The notes beneath the pieces were generated by a model. It ran no database searches. It was not told the DNA's origin and saw nothing but the letters and a program-made list of their open reading frames with translations. 64,000 bases of DNA from DSXF01 sp964387495 (GTDB taxonomy: Bacteria > Chloroflexota > Anaerolineae > Anaerolineales > Villigracilaceae), in NCBI GenBank assembly GCA_964387495.1, contig CAYLXB010000003.1:35460-99459 (forward strand). The letters are read 5' to 3'. Of the stretch, positions 34,753-42,527 are shown one piece after another; positions within the stretch are counted from its first letter, which is position 1, and every line of letters begins with the position of its first letter. The translations under genes and the position numbers were made by a program.

Positions 34753-35454
34753 ATGTCTTCCAAACCTGTTTCCTTGAAGATCCTGGATATTGCTTCCCTC
34801 ATCCTTTTGGCCGTTGCTGCTTACCTGGCCCTGGCCTATGCGCCCACCGAAGCTGTGATGGGCCAGGTGCAGCGTGTATTCTATTTTCATGTCGCCACGG
34901 CCTGGGTGGGCATGCTGGGCTTTCTCGCGGCCGCCGGGGCAGGCATCCTTTACTTGCGCAGCGGGGATATGAAGTGGGATATCTTCGAGGTGGCGGCAGT
35001 CGAGATCAGCCTGGTATTTTTCTTTATTGCCATTGTGCTGGGTTCCATCTGGGCGCGCCCCATCTGGAATACCTGGTGGACTTGGGATGCCCGCCTGACC
35101 ACCGCTGCGATCACTGAACTGGTTTACCTGGCTTATTTTATGCTGCGCCAGGGCACGGAAGATCCCGAACGTCGGGCGCGCTTTGGCGCGGTCTACACCC
35201 TGCTTGCTGCAGTCAGTGTCCCGTTGACTTTCATGTCCATCCGCTGGATCGACCGCACCATCCACCCGGTTGTCATTGGCGCGCAGAGCGCCGCGGCCCA
35301 GGGCGGCTTCAGCATGGCCGGCCCGATGAAGACGGCCTTCTTCTTTGCCCTCTTTGCCTTTACCGTCATCTTTGTCGATTTGCTCTGGAACCGTATTCGC
35401 CTGGGATTTCTTCAGCAAAAGGTCGAAGAACTCAGGCTGAAAGCAAGCCACTAA
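34753..35454 (+). CDS. ccmC: haem handling protein CcmC
   Basis: 233 residues from the ATG at 34753, with GGAG upstream. Six membrane helices. The tryptophan-rich WWD-type motif is WNTWWTWDARLTTAAITELVYLAYFML, flanked by periplasmic His in FYFHVATAWVGM and DRTIHPVVIG. CcmC loads haem onto CcmE. It lies 51 nt after ccmB; CcmABCD form the haem-loading complex. Confidence 0.96.
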   Translation: MSSKPVSLKILDIASLILLAVAAYLALAYAPTEAVMGQVQRVFYFHVATAWVGMLGFLAAAGAGILYLRSGDMKWDIFEVAAVEISLVFFFIAIVLGSIWARPIWNTWWTWDARLTTAAITELVYLAYFMLRQGTEDPERRARFGAVYTLLAAVSVPLTFMSIRWIDRTIHPVVIGAQSAAAQGGFSMAGPMKTAFFFALFAFTVIFVDLLWNRIRLGFLQQKVEELRLKASH

Positions 35455-35464
35455 GGAAAGCGCC

Positions 35465-35611
35465 ATGATTCCCGATACATCCGCTTATATGATCGCCGGC
35501 TATGCCGTCTTTTTTGTGGTGATGGTTGTTTATATTCTCAGCCTGCTGCTCCGCCGGCAGAAATTGGAGCAGGAACTGGATTTGCTTGAAGACCTGGATG
35601 AGAAGAAATAA
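35465..35611 (+). CDS. ccmD: small membrane protein, CcmD-like (48 aa)
   Basis: A 48-residue frame starting 10 nt after ccmC, below the size that simple gene finders list. It has one membrane helix (MIAGYAVFFVVMVVYILSLLL, about residues 9-29) then a charged tail (RRQKLEQELDLLEDLDEKK), the arrangement of CcmD, which stabilises the CcmABC complex. SD AAGGAAAG precedes the ATG. Confidence 0.85.
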   Translation: MIPDTSAYMIAGYAVFFVVMVVYILSLLLRRQKLEQELDLLEDLDEKK

Positions 35612-35701
35612 TTGCATCTGAAACCGTTGCATCGAAAAATGGGGATCCATTGTCCCGGCAGGCTGCAAGGTTTCAATTCTGCAAGCGTTTCATAAAAACG
35701 A

Positions 35702-35729
35702 TTGCAAAATCGCCGAAGTCCACTATAAT
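35702..35729 (+). promoter_or_regulatory. promoter of the lytic transglycosylase-like gene
   Basis: TTGCAA (35702-35707), 16-nt spacer, TATAAT (35724-35729), 32 nt before the ATG at 35762. The rest of the 150-nt gap after ccmD holds an imperfect repeat GAAACC...GGTTTC (35630-35676), possibly the end of the ccm transcript. Confidence 0.6.
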
Positions 35730-35761
35730 ATATTCGTAACTGGTTTCCATTGTTTAGACGA

Positions 35762-37408
35762 ATGAAGATGCGGCGACGGTATTTCGGTTGGACCTTGGTG
35801 GCGTTCCTTTTGCTGCCGCTCGGGCTTGGCCCGGTCTTTCACGCGCGGGCATCCGGCCGGAATGCGGTGGCTGTGCCGCCCCCCGGCCCGGACCGGTACA
35901 CATCTGTCGAAGTGGAATATACGGAATATATCTGGTGGCTGGCGGAATGGAAGAAGGACAAGATCGTCTGCGAGATCGACATAGAGCATGAGGGTCAGCC
36001 CACCCTGGATGATGTTTACACTGATTGCACGAAAACAGTCGCCTCCAACTGGGAAGATCAGGAACCCTGTCCCCAGGAAACCCTGAGACAGAATCCCTCG
36101 AACTGTGACGGCTATTATATTTTCCTCGCGACCACAATCCCGAATAGAAGGAAAGAAATTCCTGTTGTGCTGCCGCCGCCGGAGGTCGAACTGTCGGTGG
36201 AGAACTGCGTGGCCTTGTCGGTCGAAAATACCACCTATTGCGAGGCCCTGCCCCGGCTGGTGCTGACCGGTGTGGAACCACTGCCTGGCGAATCCATCAC
36301 GGCCGTGGAGGGCGTGCTGGATGGAGAGCCGTTCTCCTGTGATGCGGTTTGTAAATTCGACCTGGATGTGACCGATCCCGGCGGGATAACGCTGGAATTT
36401 TGGGCTTATTCCACCTATGGCGACAGCAGTGAGGTTTTCAGCGCGCAGGTGCGGGTGGCCCAGTCAGATTTCAACAACCCGGAGGAACCCTCCTGGTACA
36501 TTGATGTACTCGGCGCGCAGTGGGGCGATGGCCCCCGGGCGAGCTGTGCCGAGTCTTGGGAAGTCTTTCCGCCGGTCGGCGGCCCGCCGGCATGGCTGAC
36601 CACGCCGCGCGCGGTGGGTGGACTTCAATCCAGCCGGCCATATGCCTACCTGGCTGCCCAGTTGATTATGCAGGGCCTGGTGAATACGGAAAACTGCTCC
36701 AACAATGGCCTGTTGGTTGACGGCAGTGCGGATTCGTGCGGTTTGGAGGCAGCCCGTTCCCTGGTAACCGCCTGGCAAAATCGCTTCGACCGCCTGATCC
36801 TGAAAACTTCAAGGAAGACGGGCATCCCGGCGCGCCTGCTCAAAAACCTGTTTGCCCGTGAGAGCCAGTTCTGGCCCTCGGTACTGACGGATACGGATGA
36901 GATTGGGCTGGGTCAGCTGACGGATGAGGGCGCCGAAACGGTGCTGTTGTGGAACCCGGAGTTTTTCGAACAGTTTTGCCCGCAGGCGCTTTCCAAGACT
37001 CGTTGCGCCCGTGGATACTTGCGTCTTAAGGAAGATGAACAAATGCTGCTGCGGGCTGCCCTCTTGAACAGCGCTGATGCATTCTGCCAGGACTGCCCGC
37101 TGGGGCTGGATATCAATGCCGCGGAAGTCAGCGTGGGAACTTTTGCCAACACGCTGCAGGCAAACTGTGAGCAGACCGGGCAGGTGGTTCTCAATGCGAC
37201 CGGGCATCCCCCCAACGAAGTGGTCGAATATGTCGATTTATGGAAATTTACCCTGGCCAATTACAATGCCGGCCCGGGTTGCCTGTATCGCGCCGTGGAG
37301 CAGACCTACGGCAACCAGCCGCTCACCTGGGAGAATGTCTCCGCCAACCTGGAGCCGGCCTGCCAGGGAGCCATCGAGTATGTGAAAGACATCAGCCAGC
37401 AAAGATAA
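35762..37408 (+). CDS. exported protein with C-terminal lysozyme-like (SLT) domain
   Basis: 548 residues from the ATG at 35762 (another ATG is two codons on). A signal peptide (FGWTLVAFLLLPLGLGPVFHARA) leads to a large N-terminal extracytoplasmic region, mostly beta, with many Cys. From about residue 340 a lytic-transglycosylase-like region follows: KTSRKTGIPARLLKNLFARESQFWPSVLTDTDEIGLGQLT, with the catalytic-type Glu in ARESQFWP. Later NYNAGPGCLYRAVEQ matches the family's downstream motif. A murein-cleaving or wall-remodelling role is likely. It is followed by a bidirectional terminator. Confidence 0.82.
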   Translation: MKMRRRYFGWTLVAFLLLPLGLGPVFHARASGRNAVAVPPPGPDRYTSVEVEYTEYIWWLAEWKKDKIVCEIDIEHEGQPTLDDVYTDCTKTVASNWEDQEPCPQETLRQNPSNCDGYYIFLATTIPNRRKEIPVVLPPPEVELSVENCVALSVENTTYCEALPRLVLTGVEPLPGESITAVEGVLDGEPFSCDAVCKFDLDVTDPGGITLEFWAYSTYGDSSEVFSAQVRVAQSDFNNPEEPSWYIDVLGAQWGDGPRASCAESWEVFPPVGGPPAWLTTPRAVGGLQSSRPYAYLAAQLIMQGLVNTENCSNNGLLVDGSADSCGLEAARSLVTAWQNRFDRLILKTSRKTGIPARLLKNLFARESQFWPSVLTDTDEIGLGQLTDEGAETVLLWNPEFFEQFCPQALSKTRCARGYLRLKEDEQMLLRAALLNSADAFCQDCPLGLDINAAEVSVGTFANTLQANCEQTGQVVLNATGHPPNEVVEYVDLWKFTLANYNAGPGCLYRAVEQTYGNQPLTWENVSANLEPACQGAIEYVKDISQQR

Positions 37409-37430
37409 GCCATTTGTTGAATACGAAAGG

Positions 37431-37465
37431 AGCGAGGATCCTGCGATCCTCGCTCTTTGTTTTAT
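37431..37465. terminator. bidirectional terminator between convergent genes
   Basis: Perfect 10-bp stem AGCGAGGATC / GATCCTCGCT, loop CTGC, followed by CTTTGTTTT on the plus strand. It ends the transglycosylase gene and probably the convergent C39-like gene. Confidence 0.8.
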
Positions 37466-38691
37466 TATGGCTGGCTTTGTACAAAATCGATCGCGTACTG
37501 TGCATCCAGGTATCCAGGGCGCTCGTGGATGGCTTTCTGCCAGGCAGCCAGCGCGCCGGGGGTGTCCCCCTGCCGGTAGAGGCCCCATCCTTTCCACAAC
37601 AGGGCTTCTTCGGAGTTCGGCGTGCGCTGCAGGGCATATGTCGCCAGGGTCATCAGGTCTTCGGTGCGGTAGGCGTGGAAATAAGCGATGAAGGGGCCGA
37701 ACTGGTAGCGGAACATGCGCTGCGGCAGGCCCAGGTTGCGGGCCATGTCATATGCCTGGGCGGCCTCTGCGTAGCGCTCGAAGTAAACCAGGTTGGATCC
37801 CAGGTTGAACCAGGCAAAGGCATCCTGGGGTTTGGTCAGGGTGGTTGCCTCGGACATCGCCAGCGCTGCCTGGCGGTTGCCGGCTTCATCCCAGTTGGGG
37901 CCAAGCAGGCTGCGCAGTTCCCCTTCCTGTTCAGGCAGGTAGACCAGCATGTAGACGTTGTTGAAGGGTTCCCAGTTTTTGATGACGGTCTCGTAACTGA
38001 TTTTTTGGTCAGCGCCGTGAAACGAATCCTGCGCCGTGAAGGTGCGGGTGGCGTCATCGTAACCGGTCAGGAGCAGATAATGGGCTGCCCACAGGTCGTC
38101 ATTGGGCCAGTAGGCCGAGTCGAAGATGAAAGTTTCCTCGATGATGGGAGCATAACCGGCCGCCATCAGGCGCTTGAGCAGCAGCAAGTCGCCGCCCACC
38201 CGGAATTCGGCCCGCAGCCAGCCGGCATAGTTGAGCACGTAATAACGCAGTTCTTCGGGGTTCACGTTGCGGTCGGCATCCACCGGCTTGATGACGGTCG
38301 AGATGTCGCTCTGTGAGCCGTTCCACCCATACATGCGCAGTGCCATGGTCAGGGTGGCCGGGCCGCAATTGTTCATGGTCTGGGTTTCGTGGGTCGGCGT
38401 GGGCAGGGAGACCTGCGCCGGCAGGGGCTCGGCTGTCGGGGTGAGTGTTGGGGTGGAGGTGGGATCGATTGACGCAGACGGGCTCGCTGTGGGCAGGCGA
38501 GTCTCTGTCGGGGCTGCCTGCGTGATGGCCGCGGTCGGGACGGGCTGGACGGGAACCACCAGGCCGCGCAGGTAGGTCAGGGCGATCTCCACGCGCCAGG
38601 CAATCCGTTGTTGAATGGGGGGAATTTGGTACAACAGAAAGGCCAGCACCAGCAAGCCGGCCAGGATTGGCAAAGCTCTTTTTTTCGACAT
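37465..38691 (-). CDS. membrane-anchored C39-like peptidase with TPR region (paralogue)
   Basis: 408 residues. One N-terminal helix (ILAGLLVLAFLLYQI), a Thr/Pro/Ala-rich stalk (about 45-100: ASIDPTSTPTLTPTAEP), and a C39_2-like domain with Cys109 in NNCGPATLTMAL and His204 in AAHYLLLTGYDD. A helical TPR-like C-terminal part (FAWFNLGSNLVYFERYAEAAQAYDMAR; EEALLWKGWGLYRQGDTPGALAAW) follows. It aligns domain by domain with the protein at 14212-15516. A TACACT -10-like box 7 nt before the ATG and the absence of a Shine-Dalgarno suggest a leaderless start. Substrate unknown. Confidence 0.83.
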   Translation of the reverse strand: MSKKRALPILAGLLVLAFLLYQIPPIQQRIAWRVEIALTYLRGLVVPVQPVPTAAITQAAPTETRLPTASPSASIDPTSTPTLTPTAEPLPAQVSLPTPTHETQTMNNCGPATLTMALRMYGWNGSQSDISTVIKPVDADRNVNPEELRYYVLNYAGWLRAEFRVGGDLLLLKRLMAAGYAPIIEETFIFDSAYWPNDDLWAAHYLLLTGYDDATRTFTAQDSFHGADQKISYETVIKNWEPFNNVYMLVYLPEQEGELRSLLGPNWDEAGNRQAALAMSEATTLTKPQDAFAWFNLGSNLVYFERYAEAAQAYDMARNLGLPQRMFRYQFGPFIAYFHAYRTEDLMTLATYALQRTPNSEEALLWKGWGLYRQGDTPGALAAWQKAIHERPGYLDAQYAIDFVQSQP

Positions 38692-38735
38692 GGGCGCAAG
38701 TGTACCAGATTACACCACTGCCTGCATGCGGCGGA

Positions 38736-39695
38736 TCATGGAGAAAACATGCTCTCGGACACGGCACAGCGGAACCCGCGGTTGATGCCGGGCGATCCGG
38801 GGGCATGATCGAAACGGTTGACAAGCCGCACTTCGCGCCAGCCGTCCAGGTAGGAACCGCCGCGCAGGACTTTACTTTCCCCCGAAGCCGGGCCGGCTGG
38901 GTTCCGCAGCGGGGCAAAGCGGTAATATGGAGCAGAGTACCAGTCCGCAACCCATTCGCGCACGTTGCCGGCCATATTCAGCACACCGTAAGGGCTGGCT
39001 CCGGCCGGGTAGCGATCCACGGGCAGGGGGCCTCCAACGTTGTTATTGTAGTTCAACAGGCTGGAGGTTGGCAGGGAGTTGCCCCAGGGATAGATGCGCC
39101 CATCGGTGCCGCGGGCAGCTTTTTCCCATTCCGCCTCTGTCGGCAGGCGCCGCCCTGCCCAGGTGCAGTATGTTTTTGCATCTGTCCACCTGACATACAC
39201 GACCGGGTCATTGGCATGTTTCGGGTCGCCATAGGCTGGATTGGTCTTCTCCGAATGGATGGGGGCCTTGCAGGCCCCTGCTGCAACACAGCGGGCATAC
39301 ATGGCATTGCTGACTTCGGTCTGGTCGATCCAGAAGCCATTCAGGTATACGCTGCGCTGGGGACGGCTCTTCTGAAATTCCTTGGCGTCTGTGCCCATGC
39401 TGAATTCGCCGGCCGGGATGTGGATCATCAGCATACCGTCAATGGGTGCCGCTTGCAACTGCGTAGGGATGTCCACCTTTTGTTGGAAGAGGTTGTAGGA
39501 GGCCAGAATCGCCAGGCTGTGTTTGAGGCTGGTTCTCACCGGGCTGTACCTCAGGACCAAACCAACGCTCCCTATAATGAATGCAATGGCCGCCAGGATC
39601 ACAAAAGAACGTTTTCTTCGCTCCGGCAGGCTTTTGGGCTGATGTTCGCCTTTCTTGACCGCGGCAGGTTGTATGGGATTTGATTTTTTGTGCAT
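38736..39695 (-). CDS. membrane-anchored SUMF1/FGE-like domain protein, catalytic Cys absent
   Basis: 319 residues from the ATG at 39695 (an in-frame start at 39743 overlaps the previous gene). An N-terminal helix (SFVILAAIAFIIGSVGLVL) is followed by a formylglycine-generating-enzyme-type fold: MIHIPAGEFSMGTDA, FWIDQTEVSNAMYARCVAAGAC, VRWTDAKTYCTWAGRRLPTEAEWEKAARG, PYGVLNMAGNVREWVADW, KVLRGGSYLDGWREVRLVNR and INRGFRCA. The copper-binding Cys pair expected after RGGS in active FGE is replaced (DGWREVRLVN), so sulfatase activation is unlikely. Related domains act in binding or other reactions (EgtB, PvdO). Function here is unknown. Confidence 0.82.
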   Translation of the reverse strand: MHKKSNPIQPAAVKKGEHQPKSLPERRKRSFVILAAIAFIIGSVGLVLRYSPVRTSLKHSLAILASYNLFQQKVDIPTQLQAAPIDGMLMIHIPAGEFSMGTDAKEFQKSRPQRSVYLNGFWIDQTEVSNAMYARCVAAGACKAPIHSEKTNPAYGDPKHANDPVVYVRWTDAKTYCTWAGRRLPTEAEWEKAARGTDGRIYPWGNSLPTSSLLNYNNNVGGPLPVDRYPAGASPYGVLNMAGNVREWVADWYSAPYYRFAPLRNPAGPASGESKVLRGGSYLDGWREVRLVNRFDHAPGSPGINRGFRCAVSESMFSP

Positions 39696-39715
39696 GGGCG
39701 GCAATGTTTTCGGGA

Positions 39716-40714
39716 TCAGGCTTCTGCGCGGTTTGCTGTCCATTCACGTACTTTTTCGAGCAGATTCCCCAATGGTTTTAAGTCGGAGACAGGGACGGCC
39801 AGGTTTTTTGTTTTGGTCTGGTTGTACTGGTAGACGCGCGAACCGCTCTGGATCAGGCTGGAACGGTGCCGGAACTCTTCGCGGGTGATCCAGCCGGCCA
39901 GCAAAATATCCATCCCGTAGACCCAGAGGTTGCCCCAGTCGAAGGCATTGGCCAGGTAGGTTTCACTGCGGCCAGGTGAATACAGCCCCAGCCGCCCTTC
40001 GGGAAGTTCGGAGGCGTGCAGGCAGGCCAGGGAGAAGAAATCTGTCTGGGCTTCCACGCGGGTGCGCGGCGGCAGTTCGAGCGTCTCGGTGACGTAGTCA
40101 CGTTCTTCGTTCTGACCTCCAATTTCCACGCTGAGCGTCTGGTCGGACTCGCTTTTGAGCACCAGCCTGCCCAGCGATTGCCAGGCGCGCGGGCGCATCC
40201 AGGTCTGCGGCATGGCATGGATGAGGTGGACCGGCTGGCCGGCGGCTCGTGCTTTTTGCAGTTCGTCCCGGGTGGATGTGATCAGCGCAGAAAGGAAGGC
40301 GAACAGGTAGATATCCTGGCCGGTATGGTCTTCCGAGGCATACTGGTCGAGCGGCACCAGGGCCGGAGCCTTGAGCAGGGGGCCCAGGTCGCGGCGCATC
40401 TCTGTGATCTGGTCGCGGTGGGTGATCAAATAACTCTTGATGTCACAACGGTGGCCGCCCAGGTCTACATCGTAATGATCGCGGTCGGTAAAAGGGGCGG
40501 CGCCCTCCACTTTGAAGGGCACGTTTTTCTCGTTCAGGTAACGGCGGAAAGCGATTTCCACGGCTACGCTGCCCACGATGCGCCGCAGCCGCTCGACCGG
40601 TGAACCTCCCACCCGGTTGTAGGTGTTGGGCAGGGAACGGCAGGCATAGGCGATGCCGCCCTGGGTCAGGTCGGGGGTGTAGGGCAGGCGGATAAGGTCG
40701 CTGGTGGTGATCAT
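39716..40714 (-). CDS. PD-(D/E)XK-like nuclease, candidate restriction enzyme
   Basis: 332 residues, no family recognised. The motif YDVDLGGHRCDIKSYL (residues 81-96) fits the PD-(D/E)XK nuclease core: D82 or D84, then D91-I-K93, with E53 upstream in VEIAFRRYLNE as a further candidate. Secondary structure (helix, strand-turn-strand with D...DxK) supports this. The gene starts 28 nt after a DNA methyltransferase on the same strand, which suggests a type II-like restriction-modification pair. The rest (about 110-330) shows no assignable domain. The nuclease role is an inference. Confidence 0.6.
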   Translation of the reverse strand: MITTSDLIRLPYTPDLTQGGIAYACRSLPNTYNRVGGSPVERLRRIVGSVAVEIAFRRYLNEKNVPFKVEGAAPFTDRDHYDVDLGGHRCDIKSYLITHRDQITEMRRDLGPLLKAPALVPLDQYASEDHTGQDIYLFAFLSALITSTRDELQKARAAGQPVHLIHAMPQTWMRPRAWQSLGRLVLKSESDQTLSVEIGGQNEERDYVTETLELPPRTRVEAQTDFFSLACLHASELPEGRLGLYSPGRSETYLANAFDWGNLWVYGMDILLAGWITREEFRHRSSLIQSGSRVYQYNQTKTKNLAVPVSDLKPLGNLLEKVREWTANRAEA

Positions 40715-40742
40715 TCATCCTCGAAATTGTATTTATTCTCGC

Positions 40743-41555
40743 TCATTCATTCCGAAACTGTAAACAATAATGATGAAATGTGTTGCTGACCCAGGCGCTG
40801 CCCAGGCCGTAGGGGGCCAGGGGCTGGTTGTCCTGGCACCAGATTTTTTCATCTTTCAGGGTGTAGACCCTGCCAAGTTCGCGGCCCAGGTCCCAGGCCA
40901 GCGGGTAGATTTTACCGCCTTTTTTGACATTCTTGACGATGATAGTCAGGTAGGCTTTTGGATGCAGGATGGGTTTGAGTCCTGAGTAGATGGCGACCAG
41001 CCCCGACAGGAATTCGTCATAGTCATGCAGGTTGCCCAGGTCCTGCGGGCTGTCCGAGTAGAACACGTCCAGATCGGGCGCCTGGCGGCGTTTCTTTTGC
41101 GTCCCGGCGCCCCTGGCATGCAGCATATCCCAATAAGGAGGGGAGGTCAAAATATAGTCGCAGAGCGGCAGCCCGCATTCAGAGGCCTGCCGCGCGTCGC
41201 CGGTGACGACCTCGGCTGCCAGGCCGGCGGTTGCCTCTCCCAGCCTGCTGCGTTCCGCGTCGATGGCCTGGCGCGCGATATCGGCATACTTGGGATTCAA
41301 CTCAATTCCGTAACTGTTCCGCCCGGCGCGCAGGGCGGCCACCAGGGTCGAGCCGGTCCCGGCCATCGGGTCGAGAACGATCCCGCCGCGCCGGGTGAAG
41401 AATTCGATGAACTCCTGGGCCATGGTCTCGGGAAATTTGGCCGGGTGTGCCAGCACGTCCTTCTTGCGCGGCGGCGGGTTGTGGATGAACCAGGATTTCT
41501 GGAACTTGAGCCAGGTCTTCGGATCGAGATCGTTCAGATGGTTGCGGTTGGGCAT
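40743..41555 (-). CDS. DNA methyltransferase (N4-cytosine or N6-adenine type)
   Basis: 270 residues. The SAM-binding motif is LDPMAGTGSTLVAALRAGRNSYGIELN (FxGxG-like, residues about 61-87), preceded by HPAKFPETMAQEFIEFFT. The catalytic motif IV is YILTSPPYWDML (TSPPY, 137-141), and SPPY favours N4-methylcytosine over N6-adenine, though both occur. Motif I precedes motif IV. It is 3 nt downstream of a lipoprotein gene and 28 nt upstream of the nuclease-like gene, forming a compact run. The target sequence is unknown. Confidence 0.85.
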   Translation of the reverse strand: MPNRNHLNDLDPKTWLKFQKSWFIHNPPPRKKDVLAHPAKFPETMAQEFIEFFTRRGGIVLDPMAGTGSTLVAALRAGRNSYGIELNPKYADIARQAIDAERSRLGEATAGLAAEVVTGDARQASECGLPLCDYILTSPPYWDMLHARGAGTQKKRRQAPDLDVFYSDSPQDLGNLHDYDEFLSGLVAIYSGLKPILHPKAYLTIIVKNVKKGGKIYPLAWDLGRELGRVYTLKDEKIWCQDNQPLAPYGLGSAWVSNTFHHYCLQFRNE

Positions 41556-41558
41556 GGG

Positions 41559-42404
41559 TTATTTCCGGATGGTGGGCACGGTCGGGATGGGGGTCCTGGT
41601 TGGGGTCAGGCTGGGGGTGGGGCTGATATAGGATACAGTCTTCACTACCAGGTCCGAGAAGGAGACGGTCACAGGAGTGCTGCCGCTTGAACGGGCAAAG
41701 ATGCCCAGCGTCCCGGCGGCCAGGTTCGTATCCAGGATTGTAAACTGATAATGGTCATTCAGGAAGAAGCGCATTTCCCGTCCCACCGCCCACACGCCGA
41801 TGCGGACCTCGGCCGGCGCACCGGGAGGCGCATCCCCGCTGGGGCCGGGCGGGTAGAGCACGCTGCGCTGGTTCACGCTGACGCGCTCGGCGCGCACCGT
41901 TCCGTTGCAGACCACTGCAAAACGATAATAAGTAAAGGCGTTGGCACGCGCCAGCAGGCCGTAACTGTCCTCTCCCTTGCACAGGCTGGGGCGGGCAGTG
42001 ATCTCGGCATAGAAATCCGAGAGCAGGTTCTCCTTCTGCAGGCTGATCAGGTACACCCCCGGCTGGACGGCCAGGGTCAGCTGGCCGTTGCGGACGGTGG
42101 CGCTGCCCTGGTCGGAGACGGCGGTATCCCAAAGTTCAGCCCGGCTGAAATCGTCCGTGGCCGAGATGCGGCCCACGCTGGCAAACCAGTCCGGGGTGGG
42201 GGTCTGGACGACCGCCGGGCGCGGGCTGGGCGTGGCCGAGGCCGGGAACCAGACCCGGGTCGTTGTCGGCAAAGGGGCGGCAGTGGGCGTGACCGGCGCC
42301 TCGCTGGGCGGCGGCAGAAAAGCCAGGTCCCCCGGCTGGCAGGCAGCCAGGGAAAGGATGAAAAGCAGCACAAAGGTATACAATCTTTTTGGTGCTCGTG
42401 TCAT
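41559..42404 (-). CDS. lipoprotein with Pro/Thr-rich stalk and jelly-roll-like domain
   Basis: 281 residues from the ATG at 42404. A lipobox (LSLAAC, Cys about residue 22) leads to a Thr/Pro-rich stalk (PVTPTAAPLPTTTRVWFP ... SPRPAVVQTPTPDW). A beta-sandwich domain follows (SATDDFSRAELWDTAVSD, ISLQKENLLSDFYAEITARP, YGLLARANAFTYYRFAVVCNG, RIGVWAVGREMRFFLNDHYQFTILD, GTLGIFARSSGSTPVTVSFSDLVV). It shares this design with the lipoprotein at 11289-12059 and ends in a second Thr/Pro-rich tail. Carbohydrate binding is a guess. Upstream, a -10-like TATTTT lies very close to the ATG. Confidence 0.75.
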   Translation of the reverse strand: MTRAPKRLYTFVLLFILSLAACQPGDLAFLPPPSEAPVTPTAAPLPTTTRVWFPASATPSPRPAVVQTPTPDWFASVGRISATDDFSRAELWDTAVSDQGSATVRNGQLTLAVQPGVYLISLQKENLLSDFYAEITARPSLCKGEDSYGLLARANAFTYYRFAVVCNGTVRAERVSVNQRSVLYPPGPSGDAPPGAPAEVRIGVWAVGREMRFFLNDHYQFTILDTNLAAGTLGIFARSSGSTPVTVSFSDLVVKTVSYISPTPSLTPTRTPIPTVPTIRK

Positions 42405-42527
42405 GCGTAAAAATATCCGGGAATGTTGGATGAATGTAATCCTTTGCACAGCCTGGATTGTTGTACAATTGGGAAAACTGACACAATCGGAACAACAATC
42501 CTCATTCTAGCACAAAGGAGAAAGTTT

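Noticed and set aside
38736..39695. Functional formylglycine-generating enzyme
   Set aside because: The fold is present but the catalytic cysteines after RGGS are missing and no sulfatase is nearby.
37465..42404. Phage-defence island of five genes
   Set aside because: Only the methyltransferase and the nuclease-like gene fit defence. The lipoprotein, FGE-like and C39-like genes look like ordinary surface proteins, and there is no integrase, tRNA junction or composition shift.
42423..42527. 35-codon N-terminal extension of the epimerase
   Set aside because: AGGAG lies directly before the internal ATG at 42528, where the Rossmann fold begins; the upstream codons lie in the divergent promoter region.
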